Under the pieces are notes generated by a model. It made no database searches. It saw nothing but the letters and a program-made list of their open reading frames with translations, and had not been told where the DNA came from. Both the position numbers and the translations under genes were made by a program. Source: Parasphingorhabdus cellanae (GTDB lineage: Bacteria > Pseudomonadota > Alphaproteobacteria > Sphingomonadales > Sphingomonadaceae). Taken from it: 64,000 nt of DNA. How positions within the stretch are numbered: position 1 is the stretch's first letter; every line of letters starts with the position of its first letter. Below, in pieces: positions 34,398 through 43,132 of the stretch. The stretch lies in assembly GCF_017498565.1 (NCBI RefSeq), contig NZ_CP071794.1:372001-436000 (forward strand). Reading direction: 5' to 3'.

Positions 34398-34420
34398 TAT
34401 GCCGTTCCTCCCACTAACTT

Positions 34421-34510
34421 GTCATCCTGAACTTGTTTCAGGATCCATCGCGCGTCTGCTGAACCTGTTTCAAGTTGACAAATAGACCCTGAAACAAGTT
34501 CAGGGTGACG
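34421..34510. repeat. REP-like element family G between glyS and glyQ
   Basis: Arms GTCATCCTGAACTTG...CAGG (34421-34442) and CCTGAAACAAGTTCAG...GTGAC (34488-34509), with a third partial arm in the middle. It fills most of the 127-base gap between the two GlyRS subunit genes. Confidence 0.8.
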
Positions 34511-34524
34511 GATTCTGAAGCGCC

Positions 34525-35490
34525 TCATGCGTCCCATCCATTCTTGACCATATAGGCTTCACAGCTACCCTTCGCGAGATCGCGGACCTGACCCATATAG
34601 CTGGCCCGCTCCTGCACGCTGATCACGCCGCGCGCTTGCAGCAGGTTGAACACATGGCTCGCCTTGATCGCCTGTTCATAGGCCGGAATGGGGAGCTTGG
34701 CATCGAGGCAATTCTCGCATTCCGCCGTGGCTTTCTTGAACAGATCAAACAGCGCTTCGGTATTCGCAACCTCGAAATTCCACTCCGACATCTGCCTCTC
34801 ATTATCTAGGAAGATATCGCCGTAACTGACTCCAGCTCCATTATAATCCAGGTCATAGATGCTATCGACGCCCTGAATATACATGGCGAGCCGTTCGAGC
34901 CCGTAAGTCAGTTCGCCAGCCACCGGCTTGCAGTCAAAACCGCCCATTTGCTGGAAATAGGTGAACTGCGTTACCTCCATGCCGTCACACCAGACTTCCC
35001 AGCCCAGACCCCAGGCGCCCAATGTCGGGCTTTCCCAGTCATCTTCGACAAAGCGAATGTCGTGGAGCATCGGATCAATGCCGATGGCGGTGAGGCTGTC
35101 GAGATAAAGCTGCTGAATATCCGGTGGCGAGGGTTTCAGGATCACTTGATATTGGTAATAATGCTGCAGCCGGTTCGGGTTCTCACCATAGCGGCCATCT
35201 GTCGGCCGCCGGCAAGGCTGCACAAAAGCGGCATTCCACGGGTCCGGACCAAGCGCGCGCAGGGTCGTAGCGGTGTGGAACGTCCCGGCACCCATTTCCA
35301 TGTCATAGGGTTGCAGGATCGCACAGCTCTGCTCACTCCAGTAATCGTGGAGTTTCAGGATGATCTGCTGGAAGCTCAACACCTTTTTGGGCGGCTTCTG
35401 GGACAGGTTCGTATCCGGCAATGTGAAAGCTTTCTTCGCGAGTGCAATATGTGTCGCGCTTGCTTTGGCGAAAGCGCCGGAAAGGGTCAA
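34525..35490 (-). CDS. glyQ: Glycyl-tRNA synthetase alpha subunit
   Basis: Catalytic class II synthetase subunit that activates glycine. Motifs: [68 protein letters not shown] and [19 protein letters not shown], all standard. The body aligns with E. coli GlyQ (303 residues). The first ~35 residues are not conserved, so the true start may be a GTG or TTG near 35382; ATG 35490 is kept as the only ATG. glyS follows on the same strand after a REP-like element. Confidence 0.93.
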   Translation of the reverse strand: MTLSGAFAKASATHIALAKKAFTLPDTNLSQKPPKKVLSFQQIILKLHDYWSEQSCAILQPYDMEMGAGTFHTATTLRALGPDPWNAAFVQPCRRPTDGRYGENPNRLQHYYQYQVILKPSPPDIQQLYLDSLTAIGIDPMLHDIRFVEDDWESPTLGAWGLGWEVWCDGMEVTQFTYFQQMGGFDCKPVAGELTYGLERLAMYIQGVDSIYDLDYNGAGVSYGDIFLDNERQMSEWNFEVANTEALFDLFKKATAECENCLDAKLPIPAYEQAIKASHVFNLLQARGVISVQERASYMGQVRDLAKGSCEAYMVKNGWDA

Positions 35491-35511
35491 GCCGAGATTG
35501 GCGTTTTTGCC

Positions 35512-37611
35512 CTACTCCGCCGCTTCCAATTCTCGGACCGGCGCAACCGTTACGGGTGTCGCATTGAGCACTGCGTTGCCCGACAACGGATCAAAGCTCT
35601 CGGGATCGGTGAGATCATTGATCGAAACGCCCGGTTTTGCAGCGGCGACAGACAGCCCTACCCCTTCACGGCCATGACCGAAGCCATGCGGGATCGACAC
35701 CACGCCGAGCATGACGTCATCGGTGACCTCGACGACAATCTCGACGCTGTTCACCCGGCTTTCAACCGTGGCCATGTCGCCATCCGCCAATCCGCGCCCG
35801 GCGGCATCATCAGGATGGATCATCAATGTGCAGCGTTCAGGCCCCTTGAGCAGGCGCTTGCTGTTGTGCAGCCAGCTATTGTTGCTCCGTACATGGCGGC
35901 GGCCAATGAGCCGCAGCACGTCGGGGCGCGTCTCGGCCAGAGACTGCGCAAATCGCTGTAACTCGGCCAGAAAATCGGGATGCGCGCACTGGATCAACTT
36001 GTCTTCCGTCATCAGCCGGTCCGCCATGCAGGGGCGCAACGGTCCGAGATCAATCCCGTTCGGCGCCGCCTCTACCTCTGCCAAAGTCAGGCCAGCTGGC
36101 GAGCTTTGCAGCATATTGTCGAGCACATCGCGCGGCTCGCGGATATTGGGCACATCCTGCCCGTCCGTCGCCAATATCTCGCGCGCCAGTTCGGCGATGA
36201 TTTCCCAATCGGCCTTTTCACCATCACGAATATCGAAGATCGCAGGCGAATAGCTGGCATAGTTGCGCACGGCCAGAGGTCCGAAAAAGAACGGATAATG
36301 GTCTTTTTCGAGCGGACCACATGGCGGGAGAATATAGTCGGCGTGGCGGCTCGTTTCGGTGACATACATGTCGAACGACACCATCAAGTCGAGCTTTTCC
36401 AGCGCCCGGTCCAGTCTGGCGCCATCAGGGGCGGACAGGACAGGATTGCCGGTGACAACAAATAGGGAGCGGATGCGCTCATCATCTTCGCGCAGCATTT
36501 CCTCTGCAAAGGTAATGGTTGGCAATTCGCCCATTACGACCGGCATTTCGCCGCGCGCAGTCTGTGTTTTCCGCACAGAGCCCCTGCCCACCAGATTGAT
36601 CGTATCGAGCGCAGGCTCCGGCACCATCGTGCCGCCTTCACGGTCGAGATTGCCCGTTGCAATGTTGATGACCTGGATAAGCCATTGGTTGAGCGTGCCA
36701 AATTCACAAACCGAAACGCCCATGCGGCCATAAATCGCAGCGGGTTGATCGGCCCCGAGTTGCGCTGCTATTTCGCGCATATCGTCAACCGCTATCCCGC
36801 AATGGGCCGACAGTTCAGCCATATCAAAACCGCCAATCGCTGGCTCAATATTCCCCCAGCCATCGTCCATGATCTGTTCAAGTCGCGAAATATCGGCATG
36901 ACCGCCCTCAAAGATCGCTTTCAATATGCCGATAAACAGGGCGGTATCGGTTCCGGGTTTCACGAAATGATGCGCGTCGGCCAGTTTTGCGGTTTCGGTT
37001 CGGCGCGGATCGATGACGATCATCTTGCCATCACGCGCCTGCATTTCCTTCACGCGCTTCTTGAAGTCCGGAACCGTCCAGATGCTGCCATTGGAGGCCG
37101 CCGGATTACCGCCGACAATGACCAGATACTGACAGCGATCAATATCCGGCACGGCCGCCAGGCTGACATGGCCATACATATGATATTGCACCACGTGATG
37201 CGGAATCTGGTCCAGTGTCGAGGCTGAGTAGATATTTTTCAGGCCCATTGCCCGGCGCAGCGTGCTGATCTGGGTCGATATGCCATAATCGTGTGCGCTG
37301 GGATTGCCCATATACATGGCGGGCTTGGCCCCTGCTTCTTTCAGGTCTTTCAGCTTCGCGGCAATTTCCTGAAAGGCCGTTTCCCAGCCAATTTCCTGCC
37401 ACTCGCCGTTCACTTTTTTGACGGGTTTGTGGAGCCGATCCGGATCGTCCTGCAAATCCGCGATGGCGGTTGCCTTCGGGCAGATATGACCGCGACTCAG
37501 GACGTGATCAGGATTACCCTTGATCGAGAGAATCTCGCGGCCTTCGACTTCAACCAAAACGCCGCAATTGGCTTCACAGATATGGCAGGTGCGGGCGTGA
37601 ATCTGGCTCAT
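35512..37611 (-). CDS. Molybdopterin-dependent oxidoreductase
   Basis: 699-residue enzyme of the DMSO-reductase superfamily with bis-MGD and one 4Fe-4S cluster. Cluster ligands: Cys9, Cys12 and Cys16 (RTCHICEANCG), and a fourth Cys in SRGHICPKATA. The body has VIVGGNPAASNGS, MIVIDPRRTETAKLADAH and TDTALFIGIL; the C-terminal cofactor-capping domain has MIHPDDAAGRGLADGD and HGFGHGREGVGL. There is no Tat signal, so it should be cytoplasmic, resembling formate-dehydrogenase/assimilatory-nitrate-reductase-like proteins. No electron-transfer subunit or cofactor gene adjoins it, so the substrate cannot be assigned. It ends 21 bases before the glyQ start on the same strand. Confidence 0.85.
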   Translation of the reverse strand: MSQIHARTCHICEANCGVLVEVEGREILSIKGNPDHVLSRGHICPKATAIADLQDDPDRLHKPVKKVNGEWQEIGWETAFQEIAAKLKDLKEAGAKPAMYMGNPSAHDYGISTQISTLRRAMGLKNIYSASTLDQIPHHVVQYHMYGHVSLAAVPDIDRCQYLVIVGGNPAASNGSIWTVPDFKKRVKEMQARDGKMIVIDPRRTETAKLADAHHFVKPGTDTALFIGILKAIFEGGHADISRLEQIMDDGWGNIEPAIGGFDMAELSAHCGIAVDDMREIAAQLGADQPAAIYGRMGVSVCEFGTLNQWLIQVINIATGNLDREGGTMVPEPALDTINLVGRGSVRKTQTARGEMPVVMGELPTITFAEEMLREDDERIRSLFVVTGNPVLSAPDGARLDRALEKLDLMVSFDMYVTETSRHADYILPPCGPLEKDHYPFFFGPLAVRNYASYSPAIFDIRDGEKADWEIIAELAREILATDGQDVPNIREPRDVLDNMLQSSPAGLTLAEVEAAPNGIDLGPLRPCMADRLMTEDKLIQCAHPDFLAELQRFAQSLAETRPDVLRLIGRRHVRSNNSWLHNSKRLLKGPERCTLMIHPDDAAGRGLADGDMATVESRVNSVEIVVEVTDDVMLGVVSIPHGFGHGREGVGLSVAAAKPGVSINDLTDPESFDPLSGNAVLNATPVTVAPVRELEAAE

Positions 37612-37785
37612 CGGGTCTCTCCTAATTTAACTGACCAATTAGCAGAGTGACAAAGCAGTGACCACCGCTGGGAGGGGAAATTATTTCAATATTGAAAAAT
37701 TGCTGGGATTTCCGGCATAAATAGTCAATTAACGTTCGCAACTTATCAAGCCCCGGTTCTTTCAAAGAAATTGGAATTTATACCC

Positions 37786-38721
37786 ATGATGCGTCGCTGG
37801 TTTTCTCCGCTATTATCCTTGCCACTTGTTCTGGGATTGGCAGCCTGCCAGCCCGAACCGCCGCAATCGGTGGGCGATACGGCGCCTGCCGCTGCTGAAA
37901 TTGCAACAATACCAGATGATCCGGATCCGGCACTTTGGGTGTTAAAGGATGATGACACGACAATCTATCTGTTCGGCACGGTGCATATTTTGAAGCCCGG
38001 CCTCACTTGGTTTGATGAAGCGGTCAAAGATGCGTTCGACCGTTCAGATGAACTGGTTGTCGAAATGATCGAGCCGGAACCCGCCGAGATGATGAAAATT
38101 GTGAGCGAATTGGCCATAGACAAGACCGGCGTGCCGCTGCGCGACAAGCTCGATCCCGAGGACCGCGTAAAATATGAAGCGGCGATGACGTCGCTGGAGC
38201 TGCCACTCAACGCTTTTGATCCGCTGGACCCGTGGTTCGCAAGCGTCAGCATGTCGCTGGTTCCGCTCATGAAAAGCGGCTATGATACCAATAGCGGCGT
38301 CGAAGATGCGCTGACATCCAGCGCTAAGGCCAAAAATTTGAAAATTATTGGACTTGAAACGCCGCGGCAACAATTGGGATTTTTCGATAATCTGCCGGAA
38401 GATGTTCAAATTCGTTTCCTGAACTTCAATGTGGAAACCATTGAAGAGATGGCGGACGGCATGGAAAATATGGTCGCCCATTGGGCCAATGCGAATATTG
38501 GCGCTCTTGCAGAATTGATGAACGCTGGCCTGGAAGAAGAAATACTTTACGAAACGCTGCTGTCCAACCGCAACGCCAACTGGGCTGTTTGGGTCGATGA
38601 TCGGATGGACCAGCCAGGCACCGTCTTCATGGCTGTCGGCGCCGGTCATTTGGCGGGCGAATCCAGCCTGCAGGAACAGCTTAAAAAACGAGGATTTACT
38701 GTTGAGCAGATCAAATATTAG
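37786..38721 (+). CDS. TraB/GumN-family lipoprotein (first of pair)
   Basis: 311-residue predicted lipoprotein (lipobox LGLAAC, then QPEPPQS). The TraB/GumN domain shows IYLFGTVHILKPGLTWFDEA, RSDELVVEMIEPE and the C-terminal MAVGAGHLAGESSLQEQL. Family members resemble tiki/EreA-type metalloproteases with conserved HxH-like (VHI) and GxGH (GAGH) motifs; the substrate is unknown. ATG 37786 is chosen because it puts two basic residues before the signal core; an in-frame TTG at 37771 is possible. It is duplicated as the next gene. Confidence 0.8.
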   Translation: MMRRWFSPLLSLPLVLGLAACQPEPPQSVGDTAPAAAEIATIPDDPDPALWVLKDDDTTIYLFGTVHILKPGLTWFDEAVKDAFDRSDELVVEMIEPEPAEMMKIVSELAIDKTGVPLRDKLDPEDRVKYEAAMTSLELPLNAFDPLDPWFASVSMSLVPLMKSGYDTNSGVEDALTSSAKAKNLKIIGLETPRQQLGFFDNLPEDVQIRFLNFNVETIEEMADGMENMVAHWANANIGALAELMNAGLEEEILYETLLSNRNANWAVWVDDRMDQPGTVFMAVGAGHLAGESSLQEQLKKRGFTVEQIKY

Positions 38722-38767
38722 GAATTGTAAGACCTAACATCTTTCATTTTACCGCCATCATGACCAA

Positions 38768-39691
38768 ATGGAATTTATGAAATTTCTTCAGACCTTATTG
38801 ACGCTGATTGCCACTGTCTGTTTAGCGGCATGCTCCAATGCGCAGGAACCGGCACAGTTAAACACCATGAAAGACGGCAAGCCGGCGCTCTGGAAAGTAA
38901 CCGGCACAAAGCCTGAGCAGGTTGGTGAGGCTTATCTTTTCGGCACCATTCACATATTACCGAAAGATGTGAACTGGCGGACGCCGCTTATCGACAAGGC
39001 TCTCAAAAGTTCGGACAAGCTGATTATCGAGGTGCTGGGGCTCGAAGACACGCAAAACGCAGCGCGGATATTTTCCAAGCTTGCTATTTCGCCCAATCAA
39101 CCGGAGATAGAACAGCGTGTAAAACCGTCGCTGCGTGACGATCTCGATGCTGTCATAGACAATAGTAACATACCTGAATTTGCGCTCAATCGCATGGAAA
39201 GCTGGGCTGCGGCCTTGTCACTGGCATCTGCGCAAACCAACAATCTGGGGCTCGATTCCAGCGAAGGTGTCGAGAAAAAATTAGTGGCACAATTTGGCGA
39301 ATTCAAAAAGCCTGTCGAAGGTTTGGAAACGATTGAACAACAGCTGGGTTATTTTGATACATTGCCGGAAACGCAGCAGCGCGACATGCTCACCAGTGTT
39401 GTCGAGGAAGCGGCTGAGACCAAGACCTCCTTTGAGAAACTTTTTAACGCGTGGATTTCTGGCGATACGGACACAATAGTCGAGTTGTCCGAGGGCGGAA
39501 TATTGGAAGATCCCAAAACGCGTGAAAAACTGCTGGTTGCTCGCAATCAGGACTGGACCGAACAGCTGGACAAAAAACTGCAGAGCCCCGGCATATCATT
39601 TGTAGCAGTGGGCGCCGCACATTTGGTAGGCCCTGATGCTGTCCAAGCCATGCTAGAGCAGCGCGGCTATAAAATTGAAAAAATACAGTAA
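38768..39691 (+). CDS. TraB/GumN-family lipoprotein (second of pair)
   Basis: 307-residue paralogue of the preceding gene with its own lipobox (VCLAAC, then SNAQEPAQ). Shared motifs: AYLFGTIHILPKDVNWRTPL, SSDKLIIEVLG, GLETIEQQLGYFDTLPETQQ and FVAVGAAHLVGPDAVQ. The VHI and GxxH motifs are conserved, so both copies are probably active. The bases around both starts share TGGAATTTAT, so the duplication seems to include the 5' edge. The gene lies 46 bases after the first copy. Confidence 0.8.
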   Translation: MEFMKFLQTLLTLIATVCLAACSNAQEPAQLNTMKDGKPALWKVTGTKPEQVGEAYLFGTIHILPKDVNWRTPLIDKALKSSDKLIIEVLGLEDTQNAARIFSKLAISPNQPEIEQRVKPSLRDDLDAVIDNSNIPEFALNRMESWAAALSLASAQTNNLGLDSSEGVEKKLVAQFGEFKKPVEGLETIEQQLGYFDTLPETQQRDMLTSVVEEAAETKTSFEKLFNAWISGDTDTIVELSEGGILEDPKTREKLLVARNQDWTEQLDKKLQSPGISFVAVGAAHLVGPDAVQAMLEQRGYKIEKIQ

Positions 39692-39712
39692 TCGCAAGCG
39701 CAAGGTAAATTC

Positions 39713-40507
39713 ATGACATTTTTGTTCGATCGGGAAACCGCGCTGCTGCCGCGTGGAGAGAACGGTTTCGTTGCCGAATGCCCGGAAATATTCCAAAATC
39801 CAAATGGGGCAGCCTTTGGCGGCTGGGTGGCCGCTATCGCTGCCCGCGCTGTTGAAGACCATCCTGATTGTGCGGCACCGATCGTTTCTTTGCAGATGTC
39901 ATACCTCTCGGCTGTCTCTCCTGGCGAGGTAGAGGTTAGAATAACCCTCCTCAAATCGGGCGCTTCCACGCAATTCTGGCGCGCAGAGCTACTTCAACGC
40001 GGAGCGATAACCAACACCGCCGATATCGTGACCAGCAATCGCAAGCCAACCAACATCGACTATCAACTTGCCAGACCCGAAACCAAGGCCATGGAGGAAG
40101 GCATAAAGCTGGGGGCCGCGCCAATGACCCCGAACTGGGTTGCAACCTACGAACAATATATCGTTCAAGGCGCGCCGTTTTCTGACAATGGAACCCCCGA
40201 TACGCTGACGTGGATCAAGCAAGAAGATGGCAGGCCAATTGACCGGAAAAGCATCATCGCGATCTGCGATACACCTATGCCCCGAACCTTTTTCCTGTCC
40301 AACGAAATGCGCATGGGCTCTACAGTTTCGATGGCGACTTATATTTATGCGAACGAAGACGATATCATTGCTGCGGGTGCCGATCATCTGTTGCTGCGTG
40401 TAACAAGCGCTACGGTAAGAAATAGTGCGACCGACCAACGGGTTGAACTTTGGTCAAAGGCCGGAACGTTGCTGGCGACCAGCAACCAGATAGGCTTTTT
40501 CCGCTAA
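39713..40507 (+). CDS. Acyl-CoA thioesterase-like hot-dog protein
   Basis: 264-residue protein with a double hot-dog arrangement like TesB/thioesterase-like superfamily members: PNGAAFGGWVAAIAARAVED with VSLQMSYLSAVSPGEVEVR in the first half, and TFFLSNEMRMGSTVSMATYIYA with DHLLLRVTSATVRNSATDQRVELW in the second. It likely cleaves acyl-CoA thioesters in the cytoplasm; the substrate is unknown. It starts 21 bases after the TraB pair. Confidence 0.75.
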   Translation: MTFLFDRETALLPRGENGFVAECPEIFQNPNGAAFGGWVAAIAARAVEDHPDCAAPIVSLQMSYLSAVSPGEVEVRITLLKSGASTQFWRAELLQRGAITNTADIVTSNRKPTNIDYQLARPETKAMEEGIKLGAAPMTPNWVATYEQYIVQGAPFSDNGTPDTLTWIKQEDGRPIDRKSIIAICDTPMPRTFFLSNEMRMGSTVSMATYIYANEDDIIAAGADHLLLRVTSATVRNSATDQRVELWSKAGTLLATSNQIGFFR

Positions 40508-40644
40508 CCTGAAGCGATCCGGTCTCGCGCCGCAATTTGCCTTGCTTTTCCGCCCTTGCCTGCTTATAGCGCCCTCTTTCCGACCATGAGCACCCTGGAG
40601 GCGTGGCGGAAATATCGTAAAAACTATATTTTTGGAGCAACATT

Positions 40645-41331
40645 ATGAGTGATCAGCTGACAATTTCAGCCGAGCCTCGCGAACGGGCTGGCAAGGGAGC
40701 CTCCCGTGCACTGCGCAGCGAAGGCCGCATCCCCGCCGTTATTTATGGCGATAAGAAAGACCCTGTAACGATTCATGTGGAAGAACGCGCGCTGAACAAG
40801 CTGCTCGGTACCGGCCACTTCATGAACTCGCTGGTCATGGTAGATGTGAACGGTGAAAAAACCCGTACCCTGCCAAAAGATGTTGCTTTCGATCCGGTCT
40901 CTGACCGCGCGTTGCATGTGGACTTTTTCCGCCTTGCCAAAGGCGCAAAGGTGCAGGTCGATATTCCGGTTGTCTTTGTGAACGAAGAAGAGTCCCCTGG
41001 CCTGAAACGTGGCGGCGTGTTGAACGTTGTTCGCTTCGAACTGGATCTGATGTGTGATGCAGACAAGATTCCAGATCAGATCGAAATTGACGTTACCGGT
41101 CTGGAAATTGGCGACTCGGTTCATATTTCCGACATTACACTGCCAGATGGTTCCGAAAGCTCGATCACTGATCGCGACTTCACCATTGCCGGTGTCACCG
41201 CACCATCCGCACTTAAATCTTCTGAAGACGAAGCTGAAGAAGGCGAAGAGGGTGAAGAAGGCGAAGAAGGTGCCGAAGGCGAAGCAGCTGAAGGCGAAGG
41301 CGGCGAAGCTGAAGGCGGTTCTGAGGACTAG
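40645..41331 (+). CDS. rplY: 50S ribosomal protein L25 (TL5/CTC form) with acidic tail
   Basis: 5S-rRNA-binding protein of the long CTC type. The N-terminal L25 domain ([40 protein letters not shown]) is followed by the beta domain ([21 protein letters not shown]). Residues about 195-228 are an extreme Glu/Gly repeat tail ([20 protein letters not shown]). A good Shine-Dalgarno (GGAGC) precedes the ATG. A strong terminator follows the stop, though pth is close behind. Confidence 0.95.
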   Translation: MSDQLTISAEPRERAGKGASRALRSEGRIPAVIYGDKKDPVTIHVEERALNKLLGTGHFMNSLVMVDVNGEKTRTLPKDVAFDPVSDRALHVDFFRLAKGAKVQVDIPVVFVNEEESPGLKRGGVLNVVRFELDLMCDADKIPDQIEIDVTGLEIGDSVHISDITLPDGSESSITDRDFTIAGVTAPSALKSSEDEAEEGEEGEEGEEGAEGEAAEGEGGEAEGGSED

Positions 41332-41356
41332 ACCTTCCCGCACTAACCACTATATC

Positions 41357-41401
41357 AAAAACCGCCCATGCCCTGCGAAACGCAGCATGGGCGGTTTTTT
41401 G
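41357..41401 (+). terminator. Terminator after rplY
   Basis: 15-bp perfect stem AAAAACCGCCCATGC (41357-41371) / GCATGGGCGGTTTTT (41385-41399). An inner TGCG-AAA-CGCA hairpin sits in the loop, and a T run ends it. Confidence 0.9.
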
Positions 41402-41431
41402 TTTTGAAAGCAGGCCGAAAGGACAAGCAAC

Positions 41432-42004
41432 ATGCAACTTTGGGTCGGCCTCGGTAATCCGGGCGCACAATATGCACTCCACCGGCATAATGTCGGCTTC
41501 ATGGCGCTTGATGCCTTGGAAGAAGTGCACAGTTTCCCCGCGCCCAAGCAGAAATTTCAGGGTTGGGCAGTCGAAGGACGGCTTGGTTCGGAAAAGCTTT
41601 TGCTGCTGAAACCGGCAACATTTATGAACGAAAGTGGCCGCAGCGTCGGCGAAGCCATGCGTTTCTATAAATTGGCGCCAGAAGATGTTACGGTTTTTCA
41701 CGATGAACTGGATCTCGAACCGTTCAAAATCAAAGTGAAAGTCGGTGGCGGCCATGCAGGACATAATGGCTTACGATCAATCGATGCGCATATCGGCCCG
41801 GAATTCCGGCGGGTGCGCATCGGCATTGGCCATCCTGGTCATAAATCCCGTGTCCATAATCATGTGCTTGGTAACTATACAAAGTTAGAAATCGATCCGC
41901 TCGCCGCGATGTTAGGCGCCATCGCATCAGAAGCGGACTGGTTAGCCAAAGGTAATAATGCCCGCTTTATGAGTGACGTCGCCCTGCGCCTGCAGGACGA
42001 CTGA
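41432..42004 (+). CDS. pth: Peptidyl-tRNA hydrolase
   Basis: Recycles peptidyl-tRNAs released from stalled ribosomes. The 190-residue product has WVGLGNPGAQYALHRHNVGFMALD (catalytic His), KPATFMNESGRSVGEAM, VFHDELDLEPFKIKVKVGGGHAGHNGLRSI and RVRIGIGHPGHK, all family motifs. rplY-pth-ychF is a common bacterial order; here a minus-strand PEP-CTERM gene is inserted between pth and ychF. Confidence 0.96.
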   Translation: MQLWVGLGNPGAQYALHRHNVGFMALDALEEVHSFPAPKQKFQGWAVEGRLGSEKLLLLKPATFMNESGRSVGEAMRFYKLAPEDVTVFHDELDLEPFKIKVKVGGGHAGHNGLRSIDAHIGPEFRRVRIGIGHPGHKSRVHNHVLGNYTKLEIDPLAAMLGAIASEADWLAKGNNARFMSDVALRLQDD

Positions 42005-42026
42005 CACTAATCTGCTCGATCCCGCT

Positions 42027-42989
42027 TCAACTATAGCTGACACGAACCCTTTGACGCCGCCGTATGGCGGTGCCCGTCATGAAGAAACCAAAGATCATCA
42101 TCGCCCAGGTCGTCGGCTCTGGCACAGAGCCGAGCAGGTTAAACTGACTGTCCATATCGCGCGCCAGGGCTTCATGAATTGGCGCAGAAAAATGAATACC
42201 GTCAAACGAGAATATACCATCACAACCATTGGCAATCGCTGCGGCCCCGGCTGCTTGACAGGTAATGTCCAGCCTCTGTGACGGCAATCCCAGCGCACCC
42301 GGATCGGCGATCACCCGATTGAAAAAGTCGAGATAGCTGTAGCGGAAAAAACTGGTATCGCTGGTCAGGCTGAGCGCATCCAATTCCTGTGTGAGATAAT
42401 TTTCTGCGTTAAAACCGAGCGGACCAGCGACCGGGAATCCGGTCAACAAAACGTTCCGCACACCGATATCGTTTAACGCCTGTACGCCCGCTGCATAATC
42501 TTGCGCTGCCTGACGAATGACGACATCAGCAGCGGCCGGATCATCCGGTGCATTCAGAATGTCGTTACCGCCGAAATTCAGAATATAGAGACCGTTGGCG
42601 TCGACCTCATTGCCCGCCGCCAAATAGCCGGCGTAAAGGCCAAGCTGTTCACCGAAATCTGGAACGCGCGGATCGGTATTCGATGCCCGCGCTCCGCCAA
42701 AAGCGAAATTGGTTCCGCCTTGCAAGGAGGCCAGTGTTGGCGCGCCAAAAAGATCAATGCTCAACAGATCGGTATAGTCAAAGCCATTGGTAAAACGGCC
42801 ATTGAAATAGCCCGCAGAAGCAGCGGGAATCGCGCCGCCGGTAGCAGTAAAGACATTACCTGCATCTACCAGACTATCCCCAAAAACTGTCAGAGAAGTG
42901 AATCGTTCTGTATCACGTTCCGCATGCGCTGGCACCGCTGTTGCCAGAACCAAACCACCCGCAAGCGCCCCAAAAAATCGAACCTTCAC
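42027..42989 (-). CDS. PEPxxWA-CTERM SGNH/GDSL hydrolase
   Basis: Exported lipase/esterase-like protein, about 320 residues. After a signal peptide (MKVRFFGALAGGLVLATAV...AHA) comes the GDSL block FTSLTVFGDSLVDAGN (nucleophile Ser), GGTNFAFGGARA (block II Gly), LNFGGNDIL (block III Asn) and FDGIHFSAPIHEAL (block V Asp and His). The C-terminus is the sorting tail PEPTTWAMMIFGFF plus IRRRQRVRV. A GTG start at 42989 is preferred because GGGGAG lies 8 nt upstream; the ATG at 42995 is only 1 nt from it. It probably acts at the cell surface and is inserted on the opposite strand between pth and ychF. Confidence 0.88.
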   Translation of the reverse strand: MKVRFFGALAGGLVLATAVPAHAERDTERFTSLTVFGDSLVDAGNVFTATGGAIPAASAGYFNGRFTNGFDYTDLLSIDLFGAPTLASLQGGTNFAFGGARASNTDPRVPDFGEQLGLYAGYLAAGNEVDANGLYILNFGGNDILNAPDDPAAADVVIRQAAQDYAAGVQALNDIGVRNVLLTGFPVAGPLGFNAENYLTQELDALSLTSDTSFFRYSYLDFFNRVIADPGALGLPSQRLDITCQAAGAAAIANGCDGIFSFDGIHFSAPIHEALARDMDSQFNLLGSVPEPTTWAMMIFGFFMTGTAIRRRQRVRVSYS

Positions 42990-43132
42990 AACCATTCTCC
43001 CCGTTTTATTATCGTTAATTTTTCGTAACCTGCACCGTTTTGCTGATGAAAGCAATATCCATGGCATCTTGCTACTGGTAATCGTAAAGGAGGCCCGCTA
43101 TCGAGCACGCTTAATTCCACGGAGTGACATAA

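Noticed and set aside
40590..40620. tRNA-like start (GGAGGCGTGGCGG) before rplY
   Set aside because: No anticodon arm, T-arm or acceptor complement follows; chance similarity.
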